DNA of 64,000 nucleotides from Hericium rajendrae (GCA_033439255.1 CM065886.1:1860001-1924000); one strand, 5' to 3'; counted from the stretch's first letter, positions 23,801 through 35,668 are shown. Translations and numbers: made by a program. The notes: a model not told the origin generated them from the letters alone.

Positions 23801-23998
23801 CTGATGTGCTTGTGCATGGCTATGACCATTTATCAGCTATACATATGCTGGCATGTGTAGCATCTGAGCCCATGCATGAGACATCAGAGGCAGGGCATGG
23901 TGTGTCTGATTTATGTGTGAGGTAATTTATATACCTTCATTAATAATAAAAAAAGGAATCGTTTTGCCATGCACAGCATTGGCCCTCTTCCCCCAAGT
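20894..23998 (-). mobile_element. Copia LTR retrotransposon, truncated and broken
   Basis: Minus-strand order from the right: LTR about 23093-23998, with a TATA-like GGTATATAAATTACC; primer-binding site 23081-23092; gag with a CCHC-type zinc knuckle (CSNCRHHFYSAANC, near 22270); protease region (LMQCIDIGTSHHYF); and part of integrase. Reverse transcriptase and the second LTR are absent. The coding region is broken several times, so this is an old fossil. Its LTR matches that of the remnant at 1-1866 and preserves the empty site of the element at 1184-1685. Confidence 0.85.
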
Positions 23999-23999
23999 A

Positions 24000-24720
24000 T
24001 GTAGGTATCTGTACGTTCTACGTCTTCCTATCGACATCCCTCGGATCAACTGCGAGCAGTGCACGCTTAGATGTCACGGTCTCTCTCGACACAGGTGAGT
24101 AGTCACCTGTCTTTTTCATTCTGACCAGCATCTATCTATTATAGGTACTGTCGTCTGGTTCCCATCCCTTTCCCGGACCCGACTCTATGCCATTTGAGTG
24201 GAGTTCCTTGCGGTCAGGCAATGTCTGTCCGCCGCAAGGGCCCGCTGATTGGCACAATCCCTACTCCCGGCCTAATCTGTTGTTCTCGGCTTTGTTTTTG
24301 TTTTCAAGCTGAAGCCCTGGTGTACAGCTAACCTGTCGCTCCAACCCTCTATGGTATTCATGAGCACGACTTGCTGTACGCCATTTAGGGATGGACGCGT
24401 TCATCTTTACATACTCATCTTATTGTTTGGTCTCATATTCTCTTTGCTTGACCACATCTCATCCGGATCTGACTCTTATGTCGTTTCAATGGACTCCCTT
24501 GCAGTTAGGCAACATATGTCCGCTGCAAGGATCTGCTGATTGGCACAACCCCCTACCCCTGGCCTAATGTTCTGGTCTTGGCTTTTTTGTTTCGTTGAAG
24601 GGTCCCCTCCCTGCCACTAGAGTGCTCGCAGTGAGAAGCCCAAGAGACTGGCGGTTGTATGAAGGTATGTCTCATTTGAATTTCAATTGTGCTGTACTAA
24701 ATCCTTGTTCCTGAGTCAAA
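24000..24720 (+). pseudogene. Fragments of the 9.7-12.1 kb orphan gene family
   Basis: 24181-24430 is the inverted match of 11640-11940. A diverged second copy of the same ~200 bp follows at 24440-24600 (GTTAGGCAACATATGTCCGC), so the segment is tandemly repeated. Splice-like sites are visible (CACAG|GTGAGT near 24095). It is a partial, non-coding copy of a 5' exon-intron region. Confidence 0.55.
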
Positions 24721-25540
24721 GAGTCACCCAAAATGACCAAGACCTGCGGGCCCACACGCCGTAGCCACAGCCGTCGTCGCATTGTGTCGCGTCAAGTCAA
24801 GTCGTGTCAAGTCGAGTCGCACCATGTCAGGTCTGGTCGTGGCCACTATCATTGTGGCAAAATAATGATGGAACAATACTTAGGTGGTGGATGCATTGAC
24901 TTACGGGTATTGTTGTGTTTTCCTCGCTTTTCAATCTCGTCAGTATCTCTTTCTATCCCTATTCTATAATATGCCTGTACTGTGCTGTGTCGTAGCCCTT
25001 CCCGTTCTATTGCAATACCTGACTTTCATCCTGCTTTCCGCATTGTATCCCGATGCCTAAACACCCCCGTGTCACCGGTCGCGTTGATAGCGACTCAGAT
25101 GAAGACAACAAAATCGAGATCGAGCTCAACTTTAGTCGCAATCATGGAGCCCGAACGACCTAACATAAAGGTCATATACCCCAGAAAGCAGAAAGTCACG
25201 AAGACAACGCCTGCACCCGTGATTCCGATCCCTACCTTCTTGGAGAACTTATCGAAAAAGGAGTTCAAGCGGCCACAGGTACGTCCATCGCCATTCATTC
25301 CACCATAGAGGCCTGACTCCATGGATTAAGGTGTGAGCATGTTGATGAAAGCTTTCATTGACAGCATGCCCCGCATTCAAGACATGATTATTGGTATCAA
25401 ATTTCACCCAGCCGTGGAAGAGGACTGCCTCTGTCACCAGGACCCAGCTGCAGCAGTCTGTTGATGCATTGACTGTTGGCAGTGCTGGTCGTGTTGCGGA
25501 CAATGCATCAAAGCAACTCACCAACATCATCCATTCCACC
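24721..25540. other. Unassigned stretch with pentamer run
   Basis: 24780-24845 carries GTCAAG/GTCGAG-type pentamers. 25050-25310 has a mixed-charge open frame (MPKHPRVTGRVDSDSDEDNK) that breaks after about 35 residues. I recognise no gene; the stretch may hold further captured gene pieces, like its neighbours. Confidence 0.3.
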
Positions 25541-25559
25541 GAATTCAGAAGTGGAATGG

Positions 25560-26760
25560 TCCGTTGAAATGACGCGCCTTAAGGACATCGAAGGTCAGTT
25601 GAATGCTGTCGGTATCACCATGTTCGTGGGTGAAATGCGGGAGTGTGCGATGACAGAAACCTAATGGAATATGCTGTCCTCCCACATATTGCTGATCCAT
25701 GCACACAGACATCCAGGACATGTTAATGAACAAACCCTTGGAGTGAGCGATCACCATCTGCTTGGCATTGTTGTCCTCCTTGAAGTTCTTCTGTGCATAT
25801 TGTCCAGATGTATCATGGGCCAAGTTAAGCTCGTCCTCCATTCGACTCTCGAATGACAATCGGATAGTCATACCAGACACAGCGTTCAGACAGTCATGGG
25901 TCGCGTCATTGATGATCTGCTGAACGTTGACCTTCCGCTCGGCAATATGCTGCATGATGTAGGTCATGGTCTTCTTGTCCGGAATCTTGTCGCTGATTGT
26001 GATGCTGAAGCCGTTCTGAAATAGCCAGAAGTTGACAACCTGCTGCAATCCTGTGAACAGGATGCGAGTGGCTTCCTGAACCTTCTCGCAGAAGACAACA
26101 TGGATGAGACCACCCTGTGATGCACCAACCGTCTTCTTCTCGACTTCGCCAAAGATGATGTCTCCATGCTCGATCATCATACTGTTGTTGAAAACCAGGT
26201 TGGCAGACTTCGACTCAGGCGAACACTGGATATTGATGTCCCTGGAAATTGTCATGCTGAGGATTTCTTTGCCAGTCCAGAGGGGTTTAGGATTGACGAT
26301 TGCCGGTACAGGGACTGTGCCATTCCAATCGGGGACCCAGAGCAAGATCTTCTAGACCTGATTCCAATCAAGGAAGGTTTATCGGAGGGTAAAGTTCCGG
26401 ACATGACAGAGCGTATCCTGCAAGATACCCATGACAGGCTTGTTCGCTTGGGGAGAGATGATCTAAAATTCACGATAAGGCCTCGTCTGAGAATAATGTT
26501 AAGATATAACGCTGACCTGCCGTGGCACCCATGCTATCTGGCTTATCTCTGCGCAAGTTTCTTCGCTTTGAGGAACACTTCGACAGGAGTGAGATATATT
26601 TTCTTTCGTAAATTGTAAAAGGACTTACTGCAGGTTCATCTCATCTCCATCGAAGTCGGCATTGTACGGAAGGGTTCTGTAGAAAATTGTAGCTCAAGAC
26701 TATGAAAACATCTTTCCCTGTTACTTACACAGATAGATTCAGAGGTAAGGCTGAATGAAA
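25560..26760 (-). pseudogene. RPB1: RNA polymerase II largest subunit (RPB1) fragment
   Basis: The minus strand carries a long match to the middle of RPB1. In order: LNLSV (26750); PYNADFDGDEMNL, the invariant motif that holds the catalytic Mg2+ (26675-26640); SEETCAEISQIAWVPRQ (26580-26510); ANKPVMGILQDTLCHVRNFT (about 26450); then LLWVPDWNGTVPVPAI, PKPLWTGKEILSM, VGASQGGLIHVVFCEK and GFCHRTLPHFTHEHGD (about 26350-25620). Introns between these blocks are retained, so the copy arose at DNA level and not from mRNA. It is dead: premature stops lie in the block around 26390-26350, and both ends of the gene are missing. The true gene would be about 1,700 codons. Confidence 0.9.
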
Positions 26761-26954
26761 AAAGGATATGTCAGGATGCGCCAAGAAAGAAGTGTCGACA
26801 GGACATACTGGAGTTGGGCATTAGATGAACGTGATGGCTCATCATACTCATTTTGTGCAGTGAAGGTTGAGGATTGAAAAGAACGAAGTGGTAAAAGGAG
26901 GATCAGCATTCCACATCCATCCATTGACAGCCAGGGAGCAGTCAAAGTCGAAGC

Positions 26955-27300
26955 AGTCGCAGACAATGATTAGGGGCCCCTGTTCGGAAACTTTGGCCTG
27001 CTCGAGGAAGTTCATGACCTTGTCCGGATTGGAGGAAGTAGATTTCATGACAGATATGCTCGATCTTGCACATCTGACCAGTACGAGTAGTGATTTGAAC
27101 GTACTTGAAATGGACTTCCGGGTCCTCGCTCAGGTTAACAACTGATCCGAGATAGTATTATAAACCTAGACCTATGGTCGGTAAATGAACCTCGTGAGCT
27201 ACGAGAAAGCTCACCTTGGAAGCTCTTAAGGAGTCGAACATGTCGATGAGATTCATCGCTACCTGATAGCCGTGCGTGAGTGCCAACAGCAGCGCGCATG
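26955..27300 (-). pseudogene. CHC1: Clathrin heavy chain fragment
   Basis: The minus strand reads NLIDMFDSLRASK, an intron (about 27222-27172), then YYLGSVVNLSEDPEVHFKYV, TRTGQM, and after a frameshift near 27045 NPDKVMNFLEQAK and PLIIVCDCFDF. These match the proximal-leg region of clathrin heavy chain (DPEVHFKYIQAATKTGQIKE and LPLIIVCDRFDFV in intact proteins). It is about 100 codons of a ~1,680-residue protein and carries an in-frame stop just after the intron. It lies head-to-tail with the RPB1 fragment, on the same strand. Confidence 0.88.
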
Positions 27301-27321
27301 TGTAGATGGTCTACCTGGGCA

Positions 27322-27542
27322 CATCAGGAACTTTCAAAGCTTTCTGATTTACTCTGCAAACATCTGACTATGTCTGATTGTATCTGCATGATCTGCAGCA
27401 ATTGCATCAGATACATCAGATACTCTCAGACAATATCAGGTACTCTCAGCTAGCTGCAGAATCAAAAAAGTATGAATGCAAAATGCTTGCAGACTAATCA
27501 GACTCTGCAGGATAAATCAGAAAGTTTCGAAGGTTCCTGATG
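27322..27542. mobile_element. CATCAG-ended element, 221 bp, TSD CA
   Basis: Ends CATCAGGAACTTTCAAAGCT and an inverted partner with mismatches. CA is duplicated at 27320-27321 and 27543-27544. The interior has CTCAGA/CATCAGATAC words. It sits directly beside the clathrin fragment. Confidence 0.8.
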
Positions 27543-27544
27543 CA

Positions 27545-28160
27545 GGAGGCACAGACGGCGTCATGAGGGTGATAGATAATAGTGAGACAACAGGATGCCA
27601 TTGAGATCGTGCACACGATGGGCCTGTGCGTGCGCGCATGGTTAATTCTGCACGCAACTCCTCAGGCTTCCTTCAAAATCGTAATGGGTGTTCATGCCGC
27701 AGCTCTTCGAGGACAAAGGAGAAGTCTGCATCTGCAAAGTCGGTTGAAGTCATTCAAAAAAGAACTTAATAATAACAGAAGGAACGCACCAGCGAACTTG
27801 ACTCCAATGGCTGCATGCTCTCCAGACCATCCATCCTATCATGCCTTTTCCACCCAAAATGCCCTTCCTCCCATTGCACCAGCTCGAACGGTCTAACACC
27901 TGTAAGGTCTGCAGACTCGGACCGCACGTCCTGGGAAGCCCAATATTGAGGTTGCGGAAAGCCAGTTTCGAGGGACATATGCATGCTGCAGAGCAACATA
28001 TCAGTTCGAAGCCGTGTCCATGCAGCTGCCATCAGGAGCGGGCCGTCGGGGGAGAATGGGGGTCAGATCGTTAACGTCGGGCTATGCATGCTATGTCGTG
28101 ACCATGCATTAGGACGGTGCGATGTCGTGACTGCACAATGAGCATGTCGACAGTGCTATT
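27545..28160. other. Unassigned, possibly further gene fragments
   Basis: The minus strand of 28032-27766 is open for 88 residues with ordinary amino-acid use (QWEEGHFGWKRHDRMDGLE), which hints at a further gene piece. I could not identify it. Confidence 0.3.
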
Positions 28161-28161
28161 A

Positions 28162-28252
28162 CATCAGTAAACTTGACCATTTTTTTGAATGGCTGAAAGT
28201 GGTCTAAATGGGTCTGAATGGGTCTGAACTTCATCTGAAATCTAAAAAATAA
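28162..28252. mobile_element. Half of a CATCAGTAAAC-type element
   Basis: 91 bp identical to the left part of 42202-42424, preceded by TA, then stopping abruptly at TCTAAAAAATAA. No right end. Confidence 0.75.
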
Positions 28253-28842
28253 ACAAGATTTGAATCTGGTATCCAATCTGAAACTACAGACTTACCAAGA
28301 ATTGGAAGTTCAGCGGAAGAGTTAGAATCGAGTCTTCTGCACCGCTGATCTTCTGCTTTGGTTAAGCGAGAACCAGGAACCTTGATGGAAAGTTCCGTAG
28401 TGCTGTTTAACGGAGTTGGCAAACAGCTGAATTGGGACGTTGATCCAGTTGACAGAATCTACAGATCTCTAAAACTTTTAACAATCTTTGCTTCTCCACT
28501 AACACTGTTGCTCCGTCCAATTTTTGCAGCGTGGCCTAAGCTGATTGGCAGTGCCCATTGACATAACCCAGATCCATTTCTCAGATGGTCTGGACACCTT
28601 CGCTTTACTCACATAGAATTGCGAAGTCTATGACTATCCTGGTAACGCTCTTCACCTGTCTATCCACATGATATTTTTCTGACCGTCTACCAATCAAACA
28701 AATCTGTGAAATCACCTCATCTCATTTTTTGTCCAGGTCAAACCGCCCAAATTTTCTTGCATCGCTCCTCTTCTTCCTCATTTTGTCTCCATCTATTTTC
28801 ATATACACGCCTCTCTTCGTCTCCAACTTCTCTTACCGTACA
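28253..28842. promoter_or_regulatory. Upstream region of the gene starting at 28843
   Basis: No coding sequence is supported. The last 150 bases before the ATG are pyrimidine-rich (CTCCTCTTCTTCCTC), the usual look of fungal core promoters without a clear TATA box. Confidence 0.35.
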
Positions 28843-29166
28843 ATGTCTCACTCTCTGATCCAATTTCTGGACAAGTCAGATTGTCGTAAGTCTATGTCCT
28901 TTTGCACTTCCTCCTAGCTAACCGCAATTTGTAGAAACTCATGCTCTCAAAATCTGTGAGGATGCTGCTCAGCAATTGCCGCGTCACCTTCAGCTCAAAC
29001 ATATGTCAGATGTGCGTCTAGCTATCTTCTTGCTTATGACCTCTTTCTGAATGTTGTCTTTCTCAGATCAAATTCTTGCGTGCAAACTATGTTTCACATA
29101 AGGCCCCCGATGGTACTGCAAAGGTTGTCTTACGGAACAGTGATCCTGAGGCGGAACTGGAAGAGG

Positions 29167-29772
29167 TGTCAAAGTGCGAATCTGAGCGATAGGAAGCGAC
29201 TCAGGAGCGCAGGAAGCGAAAGGGAGACACAGGGATCGATTAGAGACTGCAGTCCAATGTGAGCAACTAGATACATGAGAAGGAAATCCTATAACACACC
29301 TGCAGTCCAATGTGAGCAACTAAGGAGCTCACAGTCGATGGGACCGCAGGTGTACGACGCTCTACGGAAGTTGCCGGGCAGTGGCTTCAAAACTGTACAG
29401 TAGACACAACCAACAAGGGCAAGGCCCGAAAGAGCGAAAGTGAAGTAAGCAGAGCAATAGACAAGGCAATGTGAACGAGAGAAATAGAACTGTAGCAACA
29501 AGCAGTTGGCTAAGTGGTAAAGTGTGCTAGACTGACCTGTAAGGGTCCCGGGTTCGAATCCTGACTAGTGCATTAAAGCATAAGATCATAGGTTCAACTC
29601 CCGAGTAGTGCGCACTCAGCAAGTGTCTCTAAGATCGAATCTCAGAGACTACAAGCTAGTCACAAGTCCTAGGCTCGACTCCAGGTGTCCGCATGCTTGC
29701 AGAAGGACCTAGGATCGAACCTTGACTGTGCTGTGATTTTGCACTAGGATGCTGAGTCAAAAGACTTCAACA
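29167..29772 (-). repeat. Copia LTR, element 3' copy
   Basis: 606 bp, plus-strand ends TGTCAAAG...TTCAACA. Contains a 23-bp direct repeat (CTGCAGTCCAATGTGAGCAA..., near 29251 and 29300) and a tRNA-like module on the plus strand. Looks identical to 35681-36286. Confidence 0.92.
29507..29721 (+). promoter_or_regulatory. tRNA-like Pol III box pair plus T-arm-like series
   Basis: TGGCTAAGTGG at 29507-29517 fits the A-box consensus, and GGTTCGAATCC at 29551-29561 is a canonical B box, at normal tRNA spacing. Further B-box-like words start at 29591 (GGTTCAACTC), 29632 (AGATCGAATC), 29672 (GGCTCGACTC) and 29712 (GGATCGAACC), steps of 40, 41, 40 and 40. It is antisense to the element. The same arrangement is found at 30586-30640 onward and 36021-36075 onward. 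No full cloverleaf with a matched acceptor stem was found, so it is tRNA-like and not a called tRNA. Confidence 0.7.
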
Positions 29773-30233
29773 CTCCCCCCGGATGAGGCATGTCTGAGCA
29801 AAAGAAACAAAAGAGTGTAAGTGCAGCAAAGCAAACAGAGACCATGAGAGAAAGAGAGAAAGAAAACATAACACCACTCAGCTCCCCCCGAATCTCTCGA
29901 CTCTCTAACCTTCAACCAATCCAAACATCTCCCGGCACTTAACAACGCGATCCCTCGCCAGGGCCTTCGTCAGTGCGTCCGCAGGCATGTCCGCAGTCCC
30001 AAGAAACACAGGATGCAACACTCCAGAGTCTACCTGGTCCCTCAACCAGTAGAACCGAAGCTGCATGTGCTTCATGCGACCGTGGTGCTCCGGGTGCTTC
30101 GAAGAGGCAATGGCAGACTGATTGTCCATGTGCAGAGTCGAAGGACGTGACAGGACATCATAGCCAAACTCCGAAAGTAGGTTGCGCATCCAACAGACCT
30201 CCTGACCAGCGTCGAAGGCAGCAATGTACTCAG
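29773..30233 (-). repeat. Second copy of the Copia 3' internal end
   Basis: Near-identical to 30852-31312. It covers the end of RNase H and the purine-rich tract next to the LTR. Confidence 0.9.
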
Positions 30234-30851
30234 TGTCAAAGTGCGAATCTGAGCGATAGGGAGCGACTCAGGAGTGCAGGGAGCGAAAGGGAGACACAGG
30301 GATCGATTAGAGACTGCAGTCCAATGTGAGCAACTAAATACATGAGAAAGAAACACTATAACACACCTGCAGTCCAATGTGAGCAACTAAGGAGCTCACA
30401 GTCGATGGGACCGCAGGTGTACGACGCTCTACGGAAGTTGCCGGGCAGTGGCTTCAAAACTGTACAGTAGACACAACCAACAAGGACAAGGCCCGAAAGA
30501 GCGAAAGTGAAGTAAGCCATAGAGTAAGCAGTGCAATAGACAAGGCAATGCGAGCGAGAAAAATAGACCTGTAACAATAACCAGTTGGCTAAGTGGTAAA
30601 GTGTGCTAGACCGACCTGTAAGGGTCCCGGGTTCGAATCCTGACTAGTGCATGAAAGCATAAGGTCATAGGTTCAACTCCCGAGTAGTGCGCACTAAGCA
30701 AGTGTCTCTAAGATCGAATCTCAGAGACTACAAGCTAGTCACAAGTCCTAGGCTCGACTCCAGGTGTCCGCATGCTTGCAGAAGGACCTAGGATCGAGTC
30801 TTGACTGTGCTGTGATTTTGCACTAGGATGCTGAGTCAAAAGACTTCAACA
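30234..30851 (-). repeat. Copia LTR, middle and diverged copy
   Basis: 618 bp, same termini as the outer LTRs but with several substitutions and small insertions, including a longer AAGCCATAGAGTAAGCAG stretch. It keeps the tRNA-like boxes (A box 30586-30596, B box 30630-30640). Confidence 0.9.
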
Positions 30852-33800
30852 CTCCCTCCGGATGAGGCATGTCTGAGCAAAAGAAACAAAAGAGAGTAAG
30901 TGTAGCAAAGCAAGCAGAGACCATAAGAGAAAGAGAGAAAGAAAACATAACACCACTCAGCTCCCCCCGAATCTCTCGACTCTCTAACCTTCAACCAATC
31001 CAAACATCTCCCGGCACTTAACAACGCGATCCCTCGCCAGGGCCTTCGTCAGTGCGTCCGCAGGCATGTCCGCAGTCCCAAGAAACACAGGATGCAACAC
31101 TCCAGAGTCTACCTGGTCCCTCAACCAGTAGAACCGAAGCTGCATGTGCTTCATCCGACCATGGTGCTCCGGGTGCTTCGAAGAGGCAATGGCAGACTGA
31201 TTGTCCATGTGCAGAGTCGAAGGACTGGACAGGACATCATAGCCAAACTCCGAAAGCAGGTTGCGCATCCAGCAGACCTCCTGACCAGCATCGAAGGCAG
31301 CAATGTACTCAGCCTCGGTAGTAGAGGTGGCAACAATTGTCTGAAGCCTCGAACGCCAGCTGACAGCACCAGTACCGATGCGGAGGACATAACCAGATGT
31401 GGAACGACCATTGTCCGGGTTGCCTGCATGATCAGCATCAGAATAGGCAGAGAAGAGCTCAGGCGAAGTCCCAGAGGGACTCGGACCATAAGCAAGCTTC
31501 AAGTCGACTGTGCCCTTGAGATACTTGAGCAAGTGCTGAACGGCCTTCCAATGTGCCATGCCAGGATTGGAGGTGAAGCGGCAGAGGACCCCGACAGCAT
31601 AAGCAATGTCTGGGCGCGTGCCACCTGCGAGATAGAGGAGAGAACCAACTGCACTGATGTAGGGGATGCTCTCCATCTCCTCGCGCTCCTGCGGGGTCTG
31701 CGGACTCATGGCCTTCGAAAGCTGCAATCCAGGCTCCATCGGTGTCGAGAGAGGCTTGCAATCGTTGTGATTGTAGCGTTCGAGCATATCGAGGATGTAC
31801 TGGCGCTGGGAGAGAAAGAGACGACGAGTAGAGCGATCCCGGGTCACTGCAACACCGAGAAGAAATGAAGTCGCACCCAAATCCCGAAGCTTGAAGTGAG
31901 AGGCTAACTCCTCCAAGAGCTCGTCAAGAAGCTTCTCCGAGTTGGATGCCATCGTCCCATCGTCCACAAAGACAGGCACTATAACTCGCACATCACCCTT
32001 CTGGAAAACATAGATGCTGTTGTCCGAGTGAATGCAGGTGAAGCCCATCTTGTGCACGAGAATCTTCGTCAACTTCTTCTTCCACAACAGCGCGGCCTGC
32101 TTTAACCCATAGATAGACTTCATCAGCGCAGACACATCACCTGGATCGCCCTCTACAAACCCCTCTGGCTGCTTCATATAGACCTCTGCATCGAGATCAC
32201 CATTGATGAAGGCATGGGAGATGTCGAAAGAGCGAAGGGAGAGGTCCTCGATGGCTGCAAGGGCAAGGACAGTCCGAATAGAGGCAAACTTGCATGTGGG
32301 AGCGAAGGTCTCGTTGAAATCCATGCCTGGCCGCTGGCTAAAACCCCTTGGCCACCAATCGAGCCTTGTATCGCTCGATAGAGCCGTCCGGGTTCCGCTT
32401 GATCTTGAAGACCCACCGAGACCCAATCGCAGTGCGACCAGGTGGAAGCGGACCTACAGACCAAGTGCCGTTGCGCTTGTGGGCCTCCATCTCCTCCTGA
32501 CATGCGAGAAGCCAGTCCTGTGCATCGGGGCGCTGCATTGCCTCGCGAAAGGACATGGGCTCGGAATCAGCAGAAGAGAGCATCGCACCTTCGGAGAGAA
32601 GATCAAGCTCATCAGGGCTGTCTCTCTCCTGTTCCTCGGGCTCTGAAGCATCAGCTGAAGTCTGCTCGACGTCCGAGCCAGATCCAGATGACGACACTGC
32701 AGGTGTAGGCTCCCGAGCTTCATGAATGGAGGGCAGAGGAGCTTGGACCTTCGCAGAAGACTTGGCCGCGGACTTGATCTTGGACCCAGAGGGCTTCGGA
32801 TCGGTCTTGGGAGTCTTCCACCACTCGCCAGGTTGCTTGCGCTCTCGAGTTCCTCGACGCTCTGGCAAGGCAGGCATGGTCCCTCGAGTCACAGAATGAC
32901 CCCAGCGAGCAGGCTGAACAGCAGGGGCTGCAGCAGGTGGTAGAGCAGCAGGGGCTGCGGGCGGAGGAGAGAGTGCCGGTTCAACGTTGTGCTCCTGTTC
33001 TTCAGCAACAGGCTGTCTTCTGACTGACGGCTGAGAAGAGGGTGCGTCACCATCCCCCTCCAGAACCGGTACAATCATCGGAGCAGAATTCTGAGCATCG
33101 GGCGAGAAAGCAAGCAAACGCGAAGGAGAAGAGGGTGTAGACGTCGATGGGGAGTTCCTAGAACGACTAGAGCAGTCACGCTCATCGAAAGTGGCACACT
33201 CACTGATTACAGACTTGCGAGTCTACGGATTATAAAACTTCCAACCCTTGTACCCCTCCGGATACCCGATAAAGATGCACTTCTCCATATGGGGATCCAG
33301 GGACCTCCTCTTGTCCTTCTGCACGTGCACATAGGCTGCACATCCTCACACTCGCAGATGCGAGACATCAGGCTTTGCGCCATGCCAGAGCTGATAGGGA
33401 GTGGCATTCTCGATGGCAGAGGTACCCACACGATTCCAAACATGCACATAAGCTGCCAGACACTCACCTCAGAATGTCTTCGGCAGCCCAGACTCCGCCA
33501 GCATCGTGGTAACCCCCTCATCCATCGTACGGTTCGCACACTCAGCTACTCCATTTTGCTGAGGCCTGTTCCGCACGGTATGTTGACGAGTGATGCCTGC
33601 AGCAGTGGTAAAAGCAATGAACTCGTTCGACATGTACTCACCCCCCTTATCATCTCGCAAGCCCTTGATCTGCGAGTCAAAGTGATTCTCAGCATAAGCT
33701 TTGAATGCCTTGAATGCAGCAAAGGCCCCATCCTTCGTGCGAAGCAGATAGATGGTGCGAAAGTGGGAGTAGTCGTCAATGAAGCTGATCCAGTGTAACC

Positions 33801-35668
33801 TCCGATGGACTGAACAACGAGAGGGCCATGAAGATCTGTGTGAATAAGCTGCAAAGGCGAGTCCGCACGAGATAGAGAGCTCGGAAAGGGATCTGCATGC
33901 ATCTTGCCTGCGAGACAAGCGACACAGATCGGATCCGGTGTTGCAGACGACTGGAGATCGAGGCCAGTAACGAGGTCTTCACGAATGAGGCGTTGGACAC
34001 CAGCAATGTGATGGTGACAGAGTCGACGATGCCAGAGAGACATATCGAGAGGAAGAGTCGATGCAAGGCATGCAAAGGCGATCGAGTGGATAGTATGACC
34101 CTCGAGGAAGGCAGAGTTCGAGCCGTTGACCTTAGCAGTGAAGAACAGCTCACCAGCGCGCTCGAATCGCATACAGTCGCTTTTGATCACAACAGTGAAG
34201 CCCTTGGCTCGAGTGAGGAAGAGGACTGAGAGGAGATTATTGCGGAGATCAGGGACATGAAGGACTCGAGTAAAGATGACTGGCTGCTGCTCCGTTCCTC
34301 CGACCACTGGCACAAACTGAACCGAGCCTACTCCTGCAGCATAGACGACCTTGTTGTCTGCGAGACGAACGGGAACAACGTGCGGAGTGTAGTCGACGAA
34401 CCAATGGCGATGGGAGGTCATATGAGACGTGGCCCCAGTGTCTGCATTCCAGGAATCATCAGCAACGAAGGAGGGTGAGGCAGAGGCTGCGAGAGAGAGT
34501 GAGAGTGAAGGACTTGCACTTCCAGCAAACTCTCGAACGACGGAGGCAGAATGAGCAACCGCGGGAGCTGCAAAGGTAGATCCTGATGCCATTGCCTTCT
34601 GCTTCTCGTCCCAGGCCTTCCGATGACACTGTTCTTCGCTATGACCACCTCTCTTGCAGTATGTGCACGTCACACGCGGGCCTGAGGGCGTACCAGAGGG
34701 CTTGCCACCGGTCCGCGGAGGCTTGGAGAAAGTCCGAAGTGCAGAGGCACCATCCTTGCCTGAAACATCGCCGGATCGATGCATGCGATTGATCTCCTCG
34801 TTGCGGAACGCTGCTTGAAGCGACGAACGATCCATCTTCTCGAGTAGGAGCAAGGAAGAGGAGAAGGAGGCGTAGTCGGAGGGCAGAGAACGGATCATGG
34901 TCATGCAAACAAGCTCCTCATCGAGCTTGGTGATGTCGAAGGTGTCCGGGCGCAGGTTCTGAACGCGGAGAATGGCCTCATCGATGCGGTTCATCAGAGA
35001 TGCGAGAGACTCCTCCTCACCCTTGCGGATGGAGAAGAGATCGTCCTAGGCATTGAATCGAGCACCGGGACGCTGCGAGAGGTGAACAGAACGAAGGGTG
35101 GTCCAGATAAGCTTAGCATCAGACTTGCAAGCCTGGATATGGATGCGCTGGTCCGGGGCAATAGCAAGAAACAGCGCACCAAGAGCCTTATCGTGCTTCT
35201 CCAACCAATCGGCAACCTTATCCGTCTCCTTCACATCCGGCTTGGGCTCAGTACCACTCACAATACCCCATAGACCCCTCAACCTCAAGACCGCGGTGAT
35301 CTCCTCACTCCACTGAACATAGTTCGAGGACGAAAGCCTCGAAATTTGCATGAGGTGAGAAAATGGGTTCGACATATCTGAGTCGGACCGGGGAAGACCA
35401 GCAAGGCACTATAGTGTAGCGGGCTTGATCGTCGAAGGTAGAAGTCGATAAAATGAAGGGTCGACGCTTTTTGGGAGTGGAGGGGATAGAGATATAAGAG
35501 ATAGATGCAGAGTAACTCAACGATGTTAAGACCCGATGGCTCAGCGGATCGGCACGAAAACTTGTGGGCAACGAAGGTACGCAGAGGCGACGTCGTTGGC
35601 AAAAGATCGGCGAGATCGGACAAGTGGATGGGCAGATATCGATGATGTGAAAACTTCGCTAGAGTGCA

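Noticed and set aside
29495-29575. A functional tRNA gene in the Copia LTR
   Set aside because: A and B boxes are good, but no matched 7-bp acceptor stem or proper anticodon stem could be drawn, and it sits in all three LTRs.
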